Positions 34,474-45,982 of a stretch of DNA of 64,000 nt are shown here, in pieces. Origin of the DNA: JAENVU01 sp963765075 (GTDB lineage Bacteria; Actinomycetota; Acidimicrobiia; IMCC26256; JAENVU01); contig CAVXVA010000003.1 in assembly GCA_963765075.1 (NCBI GenBank), forward strand, positions 248,001 through 312,000, read 5' to 3'. Made by a program: the position numbers and the translations under genes. The notes below the pieces were generated by a model that saw nothing but the letters and a program-made list of their open reading frames with translations, made no database searches and was not told the DNA's origin. Each line of letters opens with the position of its first letter. Within the stretch, counting starts at the first letter, position 1.

Positions 34474-34515
34474 CGGATCCTCCCTGTTCGTCGGTGGTGT
34501 GCTCAACCGTCCTGG

Positions 34516-34562
34516 CCCGATTGCATTCCCGACCCGATTGCATTCCCGGCCCGACTGCAACC
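34516..34562. repeat. Short tandem repeats in a divergent promoter region
   Basis: Three successive units close to CCCGATTGCATTC (GCCCGATTGCATTCCCGA, CCCGATTGCATTCCCGG, CCCGACTGCA) lie between pirin and the TesB-like gene. The period is 17-18 bp, nearly two helical turns, as expected for repeated sites of one DNA-binding protein, although this is only a possibility. Confidence 0.4.
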
Positions 34563-34631
34563 CGAACGGTCGCCGGCCACCGGCCGGCCGCTTCGGGACG
34601 ACCGAAGGAGGGCCAAGTAGGTTCCGCCCGA

Positions 34632-35453
34632 ATGGATGCGCTCGCCTTCTTCGGGATGGAACCCACGTCGGACCCCCACCACTGGCGGATGCCGGTGGTT
34701 CCCACCCTGTGTTCGGGGCTCGGCGCACTCTTCGGTGGCTGCGGGCTCGGCGCGTGCGTCGACGCACTCGAACGGGCCACCGGCCGGCAGTTGGTGTGGG
34801 CGACCGGTCAGTACCTCTCCTATGCCCGACCACCGTCGGTCATCGACATCCGGATCGACGAGGTCGTGCGGGGCCATCAAGTTTCCCAGGCCCGGGCCGT
34901 GGCCTCGGTGGGCGACACCGAGATCCTGACCGTCAACGCCGCGCTCGGTCGTCGGGAGGTGCCCCATTCCGGCGCGTGGGCCGAGATGCCCGCGGTCGCG
35001 CCGCCGATGGAGTGTCCACCCCGGGAACTGCTCGACCGGCACGAGAACTCGATCATGGACCGCATCGACATGCGCATGGCCGAAGCTCGCAGTTTCGACG
35101 ACCTCGACGGGATCCCCGGTACCGGACGCTCGGCATTGTGGGTGCGGCTGCCGGGCTTGCTCGACGTGTCGGCGGCGGCACTCTCGATCATCGGCGACTA
35201 CGTGCCGTTCGGCATCTCCCAAGCGCTCGGCGCCCGCGCCGGAGGGAACAGCCTCGACAACACCTTGCGGGTCGCCCATCGTGTCCCCACCGAGTGGATC
35301 CTCGCCGACATTCGCGTGCATGCCATCGCCGACGGCTTCGGTCACGGCCTCGTGCACCTCTGGGCCGAAGATGGCACGCTGCTCGGCACCGCCAGCCAAT
35401 CGACCATCGTGCGCAGTTGGCGCGAGGACCTACCGGAAGGAACCCGCTCATGA
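34632..35453 (+). CDS. Acyl-CoA thioesterase II-like (TesB family)
   Basis: 273-residue double-hotdog protein. The N-terminal hotdog includes PVVPTLCSGLGALFGGCGLGACVDALERATGRQLVWATGQYLSYARPP, and the C-terminal one reads SLDNTLRVAHRVPTEWILADIRVHAIADGFGHGLVHLWAEDGTLLGTASQSTIVR. The final HLWAEDGTLLGTASQS stretch is a TesB hallmark, with Asp and Ser/Thr/Gln the usual active-site set. It probably cleaves medium or long acyl-CoA. The ATG at 34632 follows the divergent pirin promoter. The stop overlaps the LLM gene start as ATGA. Confidence 0.88.
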   Translation: MDALAFFGMEPTSDPHHWRMPVVPTLCSGLGALFGGCGLGACVDALERATGRQLVWATGQYLSYARPPSVIDIRIDEVVRGHQVSQARAVASVGDTEILTVNAALGRREVPHSGAWAEMPAVAPPMECPPRELLDRHENSIMDRIDMRMAEARSFDDLDGIPGTGRSALWVRLPGLLDVSAAALSIIGDYVPFGISQALGARAGGNSLDNTLRVAHRVPTEWILADIRVHAIADGFGHGLVHLWAEDGTLLGTASQSTIVRSWREDLPEGTRS

Positions 35454-36415
35454 CTGTGACTCAACGCTGGGGTATCACCATTCCCTTCGCGGGGGTTCCG
35501 CTGATGGAACACCGCGAGTGGCTGGTGGAACTCGAAGATCTCGGCTTCACCGACGTGTGGTCGGCCGAGACCAACGCCACCGATGCGTTCACCCCTCTCG
35601 TGCTTGCGGCCGTCTGGGCGCCCTCGTTGCGGCTCGGCCAAGCAATCGTCCCGGTCTACACGCGCGGCCCGGCACTGCTGGCCCAGTCGATCGCCACCCT
35701 CGCCGACATCGCGCCCGGGCGCGCGGTACTGGGGATCGGATCCTCGAGCAACGTCATCGTCGAACGATGGAACGGCATCCCGTTCGAGCATCCCTACCAA
35801 CGAGTCCGCGACACCCTGCGATTCCTCCGCGCCGCGCTGGCCGGCGAGAAGGTCACCGAGGACTACGAGACCTTCTCCGTGAAGGGGTTCCGCCTCGGAA
35901 TCCGGCTACCGGAGCCGCCGCCGATCTTGGTCGCCGCGCTCCGTGAAGGCATGTTGCGTCTCGCCGGCCGCGAAGCCGATGGCGCGATCGTCAACTGGCT
36001 CTCGGCGGAGGATGTGAAAACCGTCGCCCCGATCGTGGGCGCAAACAAGGAGATCGCGGCCCGCATCTTCGTCCTGCCCACCGAAGACCGCGACATGGTG
36101 CGGGCGATCGGGCGACGCATGGTGGCGGAGTACCTGAATGTCCCCGTGTACGCCGCGTTCCACGAATGGATCGGCCGTGGGGAGGCGCTTCGGCCAATGT
36201 GGGATGCGTGGAAGGCCGGCGATCGCGCCGGGGCGACCGAGGTGATTCCGGATGCCGTCCTCGATGAACTGATCGTGTGGGGATCCCCCGAGCAATGTGC
36301 CGAGGGCGTTCGTCGCTATGCCGACAACGGCGTCACGACGCCGGCCCCGATGATCATCTCCGATCCCGACACCGCCCGGACCACGATCCGCGCCCTCGCC
36401 AAGCTCAAGCCGTAG
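35450..36415 (+). CDS. LLM-class F420/flavin-dependent oxidoreductase
   Basis: 321-residue bacterial luciferase-like TIM-barrel protein. It starts QRWGITIPFAGVPLMEHREWLVELEDLGFTDVWSAE, with LRLGQAIVPVYTRGPALLAQSIATLADIAPGRAVLGIG and FEHPYQRVRDTLRFLR. These match the actinobacterial F420-dependent group (mer-like); a flavin user cannot be excluded. It is coupled to the TesB-like gene by a four-base overlap, so acyl-CoA metabolism is a hint. It converges on the MDMPI-type gene. Confidence 0.86.
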   Translation: MTVTQRWGITIPFAGVPLMEHREWLVELEDLGFTDVWSAETNATDAFTPLVLAAVWAPSLRLGQAIVPVYTRGPALLAQSIATLADIAPGRAVLGIGSSSNVIVERWNGIPFEHPYQRVRDTLRFLRAALAGEKVTEDYETFSVKGFRLGIRLPEPPPILVAALREGMLRLAGREADGAIVNWLSAEDVKTVAPIVGANKEIAARIFVLPTEDRDMVRAIGRRMVAEYLNVPVYAAFHEWIGRGEALRPMWDAWKAGDRAGATEVIPDAVLDELIVWGSPEQCAEGVRRYADNGVTTPAPMIISDPDTARTTIRALAKLKP

Positions 36416-36424
36416 ACGCGAGCC

Positions 36425-37168
36425 TCAGAAGGACCGAATCGCGGCGTGGGCTTCGAGCACCGACGCGTCGCCGAACACGTCGATGCCCTCCAGGTCGCGC
36501 CGGCCGACCAGGTACAGAAGGAGATCGCGACTCGTACCGCGGAGCGCGACATCGCCCTTGTCGTGGGTGCGTTCGAAGACCAGCCCCTCGGGGTTGAACC
36601 GGAGGACCCACTCGCCCACGGTGTCGGTCGCGTGAACGTGGACCGACTCGCCGCTCCCGATCAGCGCGTCGGCGCCGGACGGATTGAAGTTCATCGACGG
36701 AGTCAGGAATTCGATCCGCTCGTCGATCCCGTCGGACGCGAACTCCGCATCGATGTCGTCGTGGCCGCCGGCGGCGCTCTGCGCGTCCCATCGATGAATG
36801 GTCGTCTCGTGGGCCATACGTCGCGACCAAAACCCGGCGCGATCATCTCCCGCCCACGACCACATCGGCGTCGACGGTTCGAGTGCGCCCAGTGCGGTCA
36901 CGAGCTCGCCGGCACCGTGCTCGAGCCAGTCGGGATAGGCCGCGTCGTCCACCGGCAGTTCGAGGTCGAGATCGCCGGGGTTCACGAACTCGCGAGTGTT
37001 GGTGATGCCGATGACCCAGCGATGGGTCGTGCCGGTGTGCTTGAGCAGCTTCGCCATGTTCCACTCCGGCGTCGCGGGCGTCTCGCCCGTGGGACCGGCC
37101 GATCGCGCGATCGCGGCCATACGCGCGGCTTCGGCTCGGATTCGATCCAAGTACGACTCATGATCCAT
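36425..37168 (-). CDS. Maleylpyruvate isomerase-family, mycothiol-dependent DinB-like protein
   Basis: 247 residues. The N-terminal DinB/MDMPI domain (about 1-165) has ESYLDRIRAEAARMAAIA, NMAKLLKHTGTTHRWVIG and MAHETTIHRWDAQSAAGG, whose His residues (near 44, 48 and 123-127) are the expected metal ligands. The C-terminal MDMPI_C domain includes VHVHATDTVGEWVLRF and RGTSRDLLLYLVGR. Family members use mycothiol as a cofactor, in keeping with an actinobacterial host. Substrate unknown. It precedes the HMCES gene in the minus-strand direction. Confidence 0.85.
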   Translation of the reverse strand: MDHESYLDRIRAEAARMAAIARSAGPTGETPATPEWNMAKLLKHTGTTHRWVIGITNTREFVNPGDLDLELPVDDAAYPDWLEHGAGELVTALGALEPSTPMWSWAGDDRAGFWSRRMAHETTIHRWDAQSAAGGHDDIDAEFASDGIDERIEFLTPSMNFNPSGADALIGSGESVHVHATDTVGEWVLRFNPEGLVFERTHDKGDVALRGTSRDLLLYLVGRRDLEGIDVFGDASVLEAHAAIRSF

Positions 37169-37179
37169 GGCGCTGGACT

Positions 37180-37884
37180 CTACGGGAACAGGGTGAGCGG
37201 GTCTTCCCGGACGATCAGGCCTTCGTCGTCGGCGCGTGCGCCGTTCACGCGCGGACTCACGGGATGCATCGAGAGCAGATCATCGGGTGCGGGGTGCAGG
37301 AGCGTCTGCACGGCGGCCGGGTCGACCTGATCGCGGTCCAACCACGGTGCCCGGTCGGATGGATCGAGGATGACCGGCATCCGATCGTGGAGTGATCGCA
37401 TCGTGTCGTTGGCCTCCGTCGTGATCACCGTGCACGATCGCACCCACGCTGCGTCCGGATCGGTGCGATCTCGGAACGATTCCCAGAGGCCGGCGAGGGC
37501 CAAGGGCATACCGTCGGTCGCGAAGATGTAATACGGCTGCTTCTTCCCCCCGGGCATCGCTCGCCACTCGTAGAAGCCGTCCACCGGAACGATGCACCGC
37601 CGCCGTTCGAAGGCCGGCCGGAATGCGGCCTTCTCGAGCAGCGTCTCGGCCCGGGCGTTGATCATCCGATCGCCGATCGCGAGGGATTCGGCCCAGCTGG
37701 GAACGAGACCCCAGCGCATGGTGGTCAACAGTCGACCCTCGTCGCGGTCGATAACGGTCAGGACCTCGGCCCGCGGGGCGACGTTGTAGTGGGCCCCCAC
37801 CGGAGACGCGATCGCGACTTCGTCGACGTCGAACTGCTCGGCCAGCAGTGTGGGCGAGCTGGCCTGGACGAAGCGACCACACAC
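37180..37884 (-). CDS. SOS response-associated peptidase, YedK/HMCES type
   Basis: 234 residues. Caps abasic sites in single-stranded DNA by forming a covalent thiazolidine link through its N-terminal Cys2 (after Met removal, in MCGRFVQ). Other active-site residues are Asn in HYNVAPRA, Glu in DGFYEWR and His in SLHDRMPVIL. RMINARAETLLEKAAFRPAFERRRC is the conserved core. No LexA box was found by eye. The DUF3052 gene starts only three bases away on the same strand. Confidence 0.94.
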   Translation of the reverse strand: MCGRFVQASSPTLLAEQFDVDEVAIASPVGAHYNVAPRAEVLTVIDRDEGRLLTTMRWGLVPSWAESLAIGDRMINARAETLLEKAAFRPAFERRRCIVPVDGFYEWRAMPGGKKQPYYIFATDGMPLALAGLWESFRDRTDPDAAWVRSCTVITTEANDTMRSLHDRMPVILDPSDRAPWLDRDQVDPAAVQTLLHPAPDDLLSMHPVSPRVNGARADDEGLIVREDPLTLFP

Positions 37885-37887
37885 GAC

Positions 37888-38304
37888 TCAGCGACGATCG
37901 ACACGATCGGCGACCCGAACGACGAACCGCAACGCCGACCACGTCTCGTCGATCGCGCACACCTTGTTGTCGACCAGGCCGGCGTCGAGCCCGGTCTGTT
38001 GCACCGGATCGAACGTCAGGTCGGTCGCGACCCCGCTGGTCTTCTTCGGCCACGCCACCCACAGTCCGCCGTCGGGCTGCAGCGCGCGACTGAACGCAGG
38101 GAACCGGCGCACCAGTTCCCGCTCCCGCGTCGCGAAGAAAACGATCACGTCGAGCTTGCCCCGGGCATGCTCACGGACCTCCACGTCGGCGGGCATCGGG
38201 GCAAGGGCCCGCCGGAAACCGGCAGGCGCCGCAACCAACGCCACGCACGCGCCCGCCTTGATACCCAACTTCTTGGGCAATGGTGTTCCCGAGTACCCCG
38301 CCAT
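37888..38304 (-). CDS. DUF3052 domain protein
   Basis: 138 residues with the conserved start AGYSGTPLPKKLGIKAGACVALVAAPAGFRRAL and the end VWVAWPKKTSGVATDLTFDPVQQTGLDAGLVDNKVCAIDETWSALRFVVR. This is the DUF3052 signature, a Rossmann-like protein of unknown function that is frequent in Actinobacteria. The ATG at 38304 was chosen because upstream in-frame codons lack conservation. The gene is divergent from the peroxiredoxin gene across 178 bp. Confidence 0.86.
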   Translation of the reverse strand: MAGYSGTPLPKKLGIKAGACVALVAAPAGFRRALAPMPADVEVREHARGKLDVIVFFATRERELVRRFPAFSRALQPDGGLWVAWPKKTSGVATDLTFDPVQQTGLDAGLVDNKVCAIDETWSALRFVVRVADRVDRR

Positions 38305-38482
38305 GCGCCGCTCATCCGAGCGCATTCCGGCCGACGAGTCAACTCGGAGCCCGCCCGACACCACCTTCTGTTTCCCGACTCTTTCACTCGACTTTTCGCA
38401 GGGAACACCGATAGCGTCGCCGACGTTACGACCCCCACTTGGCCGGACCCCGACCGACCACCCGAACCCACGAGGTTGCACG

Positions 38483-39115
38483 ATGACGCTACGACTCGGA
38501 GATGTCGCCCCCGATTTCACCGCCGACACCACGGACGGACCGGTGAGCCTGCACGACTACCTCGGCGACAGTTGGGGTCTGCTGTTCTCCCACCCCGCCG
38601 ACTTCACGCCGGTATGCACGACCGAACTCGGCGAGATCGCCAAGCGCAAGGGCGAGTTCGAGAGCCGAGGCGTCAAGCTCATCGGGCTCTCGGTCGACGA
38701 TCTCGAGTCGCACCAGGGCTGGGCGCCCGACATTGCCGACGTCAAGGGCACCGCGCTCAACTTCCCCCTCATCGCCGACCCGGAGCGCAAGGTCGCAGAG
38801 CTCTACGACATGATCCACCCGGCGGCCAACGAGAAACTCACCGTGCGCTCGGTGTTCGTCATCGGACCGGACAAGAAGATCAAGCTGACGATCACCTACC
38901 CGGCATCGACCGGTCGCAACATTGACGAGCTGCTCCGGGTGATCGACTCCCTGCAACTCACCGCGAAGAGCTCGGTCGCGACACCGGTCGACTGGCAGTC
39001 CGGCGAGGACGTCATCGTGGCCGCGTCGCTGTCCGACGAGGACGCGAAGGCCAAGTTCCCCGAGGGCTGGCGAGCTGAGAAGCCCTACCTGCGGTGGGTA
39101 CCCCAACCCAAATAG
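38483..39115 (+). CDS. 1-Cys peroxiredoxin (Prx6-like)
   Basis: Thiol peroxidase of 210 residues. The peroxidatic cysteine is Cys45 in HPADFTPVCTTELG, with the catalytic Thr and Arg of the same loop. LIADPERKVAELYDMIHP, VRSVFVIGPDKKIKLTITYPASTGRN and a long C-terminal extension complete the Prx6-type length. No resolving cysteine is visible, so thiol reductants such as mycothiol or thioredoxin would recycle it. It abuts the convergent M23 gene with no gap at all (39115/39116). Confidence 0.95.
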   Translation: MTLRLGDVAPDFTADTTDGPVSLHDYLGDSWGLLFSHPADFTPVCTTELGEIAKRKGEFESRGVKLIGLSVDDLESHQGWAPDIADVKGTALNFPLIADPERKVAELYDMIHPAANEKLTVRSVFVIGPDKKIKLTITYPASTGRNIDELLRVIDSLQLTAKSSVATPVDWQSGEDVIVAASLSDEDAKAKFPEGWRAEKPYLRWVPQPK

Positions 39116-40313
39116 TTACAAGTACGGCATGGGATCGACGGGCACGCCCTGGACTCGCACTTCGAAGTGCAGGTGCGGGCCCGTCGAGTTCCCGGTGTTG
39201 CCGACCGCGCCGATCGTCGCGCCGCCGGACACGGTCTGACCGACACGAACCTTGAAGCGCGACAGGTGCCCGTACAACGTGGCCATCCCGCCGCCGTGGT
39301 CGATGACGATCGCATTGCCGTAGCCGCTGATCACGCCTGCGACCGCGACCGTGCCCGACGCCCCCGCGCGCACCGGCGACCCATAACTCGCGCCGATGTC
39401 GATCCCACTGTGCAACCGGCGAGTGTTGAAGATGGGATGGACGCGCCAACCGAACCGCGAGGAGATCGGTCCGTCGGCCGGGAACTCGAAACGCCGTGAC
39501 GCGCTGCCGCGGCTGGGTCGAGCCGTCAGGGCCTGTTCGATCGCGGCCGATGCCGCCAGCTGCCGTTGGGCCGCGCGCTCGAACTCGGCCTTGCGAGCCT
39601 GGATGGAGGCGAGCACCACCTGCTCCCGCTGCTCGCGCGCAGCGGCCACCGCCAACGCCCGTTCCTGCTCCGCACGCACACCATTGAGCCGCACCTGTTC
39701 GGCCCGCGCCGCGGTCGCAAGGTCGGCGGCGTCGCGACGTTGTCGTCGCAGCGTCCGCAACGAGTCCGCGACATCCGCCCGGGCGATCTTCACGTCCGTC
39801 AGGGTCTTGGCGTTCCGCTCCCCTGCCTGTTCGAGGTAGAGCTGGCGCGAAGCGAGATCACCCAGCGAGCCCTCGCGGGTGAGCGCACCCAACACCGGAG
39901 GCGGCGTCGCACCGACGCTTCGGTACATCTGCGCGGCCGATCGGCGGGACCGAGCAATCGCGCCGGCCAACCGGATCCGGGTTTCGACCAGCGTCACCTC
40001 GACCCGGCGTTGGGCCGCCTCGACGATCACCACGTTCGCGCCGGCTTGCCGGGCGCGCGCGACCGGCCGCCGCCAGGTCACGATCCAACTGTTGCACCCG
40101 CGCCTGGGCCTGCTCCCGCTCGGCTCGGGCTGCGGTCACCGTGGCGAGCGCGGCGGCTTCCGCCCGCGACGCCGCTTCGAACTCTGCGGCCGCCGGCGCG
40201 TGCGGCCGACGGGGCATACCAGCAGAGGCAGCAGCCGACGCCGAGACCGGGCACCCGGCCACGGCGAGCGCGGCCACGAGGCACGCGCCTCGCCACGGGG
40301 AGCGATTCATCAT
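39116..40313 (-). pseudogene. Secreted M23 peptidase with coiled coil (EnvC-like), single-base frameshift
   Basis: Cell-wall peptidase-like protein: signal peptide RSPWRGACLVAALAVAGCPVSASA, long coiled coil (about 35-235), then a C-terminal M23/LytM domain with WRVHPIFNTRRLHSGIDIGA, IDHGGGMATLYGHLS and GPHLHFEVRV. The zinc ligands read HSGID, and GHLS and HLHFEV supply the rest. The frame breaks near 40064, where an extra G occurs in GCCGGTCGC (minus strand); removing it joins the halves into about 398 residues. Adjacent FtsX and FtsE, which activate such EnvC-like hydrolases, make the partnership likely. Error or recent mutation. Confidence 0.82.
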
Positions 40314-40394
40314 CGGATGACAGTAACCACACCAGCAACAGCGGCTGCGGACCCCCGCCGAGCGAAATGTTCGAACGGTGCGGAACCGGACGGG

Positions 40395-41279
40395 TTACGC
40401 GTCAATGAAGCGGCGTAGTCCGATCCACGCACCCAATCCACCGATCGCCACACCGATGACGACCACGTAGAAACTGATCTGGGTGGCATCGCCCGGGCCG
40501 ACGTACCAGCCTCGCCACAACTCGTCCGTCGGCGAAATGCTGTTGCTGATGAGCGACTGCAGCCCGAAGACCGCGCCCACGGCCGCAGCCGACCCGATGA
40601 TTCCCTGGACCATGCCCTCGAGCAAGAACGGGATGCGTACGAACCAGTTCGAGGCACCCACGAGCTTCATCACCTCGATCTCACGCCGACGGGCAAAGGT
40701 GGCCAGGCGGATCGTGTTGACGATGAGGAACAGCGCGGCGAACAACAACGCCAGGAAGATCGTGAGGAAGATGTATCGAATCGTGCGAGTGGCATCGAGC
40801 AGGCTCTTCACCGACTCCGGCGCCGTATTCACCTGGTCGACGCCCGCCTGACTCACGAACCGCTTCCCCACCAGGTCCGTCAGCTCTGCGGTCCGGGGCG
40901 CAACGCGAAACGATTCCGGGAGATCCTCGGGCCGAGTGTTCGACACGAGGTCCGGCTGACTCGCGAACCACCGCTTGAACTGACGATACGCATCGTCGTG
41001 CGAGACGAACTTGAACGTCCGAACGTCCGGGTCGTTCTCGAGTTGCGTCTTCACTGCCTCGACCTGACTGAGCGTCGCGTCGGTCTTCATGAAGATCTCG
41101 AACTGGACGCCGTCCTCCCACTGCGATGTTCCGTGATCGACGAGCCGACTGAGAAGGAGCGCGCCGCCGAGCACACACAGCGAGACCGCCACCGTCAGCA
41201 CGCCCGCCACCGTCATGAGGATGTTGCGACGGAGCGAGACCCAGGTCTCACGCGCGAAGTATCCGAGCCGAGTGAACAT
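40395..41279 (-). CDS. ftsX: Cell division ABC-type permease FtsX
   Basis: 294 residues. TM1 at about 20-43, an extracellular domain at 45-160, then three further helices (about 170-195, 215-245 and 265-290), the FtsX topology. Landmarks: YFARETWVSLRRNILMTVAGVLTVAVS, SHDDAYRQFKRWF and TFARRREIEVMKLVGASNWFVRIPFLLEGMVQG. It works with FtsE to activate a peptidoglycan hydrolase from outside, here probably the neighbouring M23 protein. It starts five bases after the FtsE stop. Confidence 0.95.
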   Translation of the reverse strand: MFTRLGYFARETWVSLRRNILMTVAGVLTVAVSLCVLGGALLLSRLVDHGTSQWEDGVQFEIFMKTDATLSQVEAVKTQLENDPDVRTFKFVSHDDAYRQFKRWFASQPDLVSNTRPEDLPESFRVAPRTAELTDLVGKRFVSQAGVDQVNTAPESVKSLLDATRTIRYIFLTIFLALLFAALFLIVNTIRLATFARRREIEVMKLVGASNWFVRIPFLLEGMVQGIIGSAAAVGAVFGLQSLISNSISPTDELWRGWYVGPGDATQISFYVVVIGVAIGGLGAWIGLRRFIDA

Positions 41280-41284
41280 GGCGA

Positions 41285-41971
41285 TCAGGTCCCCACGCCG
41301 TAGATGCCGCGTGCTTGGTCGCGCACCATGACCCCGTGTTCGAGTTCGACGACCCTCCGCCGCATGGTGTCGACGATGCGCGAATCGTGCGTGGCCATGA
41401 CGACCGTGGTCCCCGTTCGGTTGATGTGATCCAACAGTCGCATGATGCCGACCGTCGTCTGCGGGTCGAGGTTCCCGGTCGGTTCGTCGGCCAGCAAGAT
41501 CAGCGGCCGGTTGACGAACGCTCGCGCGATCGACACCCGCTGCTGCTCACCGCCGGAGAGTTCGTCCGGGAAGCTGTCGAGCTTGGCCGACAGGCCGACC
41601 AGGTCCAGGATCTGCGGGACTTGCGATTTCGTCACGTGCTGAGGCCGGCCGATCACGTCGGAGGCGAATGCCACGTTCTCGTAGACCGTCTTGCCCGGCA
41701 ACAGCTTGAAGTCCTGGAAGATGCAGCCGATGTTGCGGCGGAGCTGGGGCACCTTCCAGTCGGACAGGGTGGTGACGTCGCGGCCGGCCACGATGATCTT
41801 GCCCTGTGACGGGACTTCATCCCGGAGCAAGAGGCGCAGGAAGGTCGATTTCCCGGAGCCGGACGGCCCCACGAGGAAGACGAACTCGCCCTTGCCGACA
41901 TCGAGGTTCACGTCCCGCAGCGCGGTGACGTTGCCCTTGTAGGTCATGGTGACGTTCTCGAAGCGAATCAT
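41285..41971 (-). CDS. ftsE: Cell division ABC-type ATPase FtsE
   Basis: 228 residues. Walker A GPSGSGKST at about 37-45, Q-loop FQDFK, ABC signature LSGGEQQRVSIARAF, Walker B LLADEPTGNLD and H-loop ATHD. It starts IRFENVTMTYKGNVTALRD and partners FtsX. The ftsE-ftsX pair lies downstream of prfB and secA in the conserved Gram-positive order. The start at 41971 has a leader of about 92 bp after prfB. Confidence 0.97.
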   Translation of the reverse strand: MIRFENVTMTYKGNVTALRDVNLDVGKGEFVFLVGPSGSGKSTFLRLLLRDEVPSQGKIIVAGRDVTTLSDWKVPQLRRNIGCIFQDFKLLPGKTVYENVAFASDVIGRPQHVTKSQVPQILDLVGLSAKLDSFPDELSGGEQQRVSIARAFVNRPLILLADEPTGNLDPQTTVGIMRLLDHINRTGTTVVMATHDSRIVDTMRRRVVELEHGVMVRDQARGIYGVGT

Positions 41972-42063
41972 GAGAGCCCCTCAGGCTACCCGCCGCCTAT
42001 CCTGCCCTTAGGTCATCGGGCCCACACTCCGACATTCCGGACGCGCGGGCACCGAGGATCTTC

Positions 42064-43182
42064 TCAGCTGGAACCGGCCGTGCCGACATCACTGCGTCGC
42101 CACTGCAGGAACGACTCCATGAGCTCGTCGAGGTCGCCATCGAGGACCGCGTTCACGTTGCCGGTTTCGTACCGAGTGCGCTCGTCCTTCACCAGTTGGT
42201 ACGGATGGAGCGTGTACGTGCGGATCTGGCTGCCGAAGTCGATACCGCGCTTCTCGCCCGACAGTTGCTCCAACTCGGCACGCCGCTCCTGACGCTGACG
42301 TTCGGCGAGTCGCGCGCCGAGAATCTGCATGGCCTTGGTCTTGTTCTGGAGCTGGGAGCGCTCGTTCTGGCACGACACCACGATCCCGGTCGGCAGGTGC
42401 GTGAGCCGAATCGCCGAGTCGGTCACGTTGACGTGTTGCCCACCGGCGCCGGATGACCGGAAGGTGTCGACGCGCAGATCCCCGGGATCGATCTCGGGAG
42501 CTTCGGCCTCGTCGAGGGCCGGAACTGCATCGAAGGCCGCGAATGCCGTCTGGCGGCGCGCGTTGGAATCGAAGGGCGAGATGCGGATCAACCGGTGGAC
42601 GCCCTTCTCCCCCGTGAGCATCCCGTAGGCATAGCGCCCCTTGACGGTGAAGGTCGCCGAGCTGATGCCGGCCTCCGTGCCTTCGCTGATGTCTTCGATC
42701 TCCACGACGAAGCCGCGTCGCTCTGCCCACCGGCTGAACATCCGCAGCAACATCTGCGTCCAGTCCTGGGCGTCGGTCCCACCCGCCCCCGAGGAGACCT
42801 GACAGATCGCGTCACGTTCGTCGTGCTCCTCGGTGAAGAGCGCGCGCAACTCGAGGGTGTCGAGCTCGGCGCGAAGAGATTCGAGCCCCGCGTCGATCTC
42901 GGGGACGACCGACTCGTCCAGCTCTTCGCGTGCCAGTTCGTAGAGCGTCTCGAGATCTTCGACCCGCTCGGTCAGCGCATCGACGAGATCGATGTCGTCC
43001 CGAACGCTCGCCAGCTCGCTCGTGACGGCCCGGGCCGCGTCGGGGTCGTCCCACAGATCGGGCTGCGCGGCCCGATCCTCCAACTCGACGATCCGTGACC
43101 GTTGCACATCGATCCGCAGATACCCACGAGCGTCGTCGACGCGCGTGCGCACTGCGTTCAGGTCATCCGAAAAATCACGCAT
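42064..43182 (-). CDS. prfB: Peptide chain release factor 2
   Basis: 372 residues. Recognises UGA/UAA and triggers peptide release. The stop-codon tripeptide Ser-Pro-Phe is in LIRISPFDSNARRQTAF, and the catalytic GGQ is in RSSGAGGQHVNVTDSAIRLTHLPTGIVVSCQNERSQ. The start MRDFSDDLNAVRTRVDDARGYLRIDVQR aligns with the E. coli region that holds the autoregulatory frameshift. Here the reading is continuous, so no programmed frameshift is needed. Coding continues without any break to the stop. Confidence 0.97.
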   Translation of the reverse strand: MRDFSDDLNAVRTRVDDARGYLRIDVQRSRIVELEDRAAQPDLWDDPDAARAVTSELASVRDDIDLVDALTERVEDLETLYELAREELDESVVPEIDAGLESLRAELDTLELRALFTEEHDERDAICQVSSGAGGTDAQDWTQMLLRMFSRWAERRGFVVEIEDISEGTEAGISSATFTVKGRYAYGMLTGEKGVHRLIRISPFDSNARRQTAFAAFDAVPALDEAEAPEIDPGDLRVDTFRSSGAGGQHVNVTDSAIRLTHLPTGIVVSCQNERSQLQNKTKAMQILGARLAERQRQERRAELEQLSGEKRGIDFGSQIRTYTLHPYQLVKDERTRYETGNVNAVLDGDLDELMESFLQWRRSDVGTAGSS

Positions 43183-43224
43183 CGCCCGAACTCCGGTCCG
43201 ATGACCGACGGCGACCGAACGCGG

Positions 43225-45927
<2,703 letters not shown>

Positions 45928-45982
45928 TGCCGCCGAGTGTACCGGCGCACCCCGAAGATTCTGAGCCGCACCGCTGCGGTCC

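Noticed and set aside
42064..43182. Programmed frameshift in prfB.
   Set aside because: The frame is continuous through the equivalent site, with no internal TGA.
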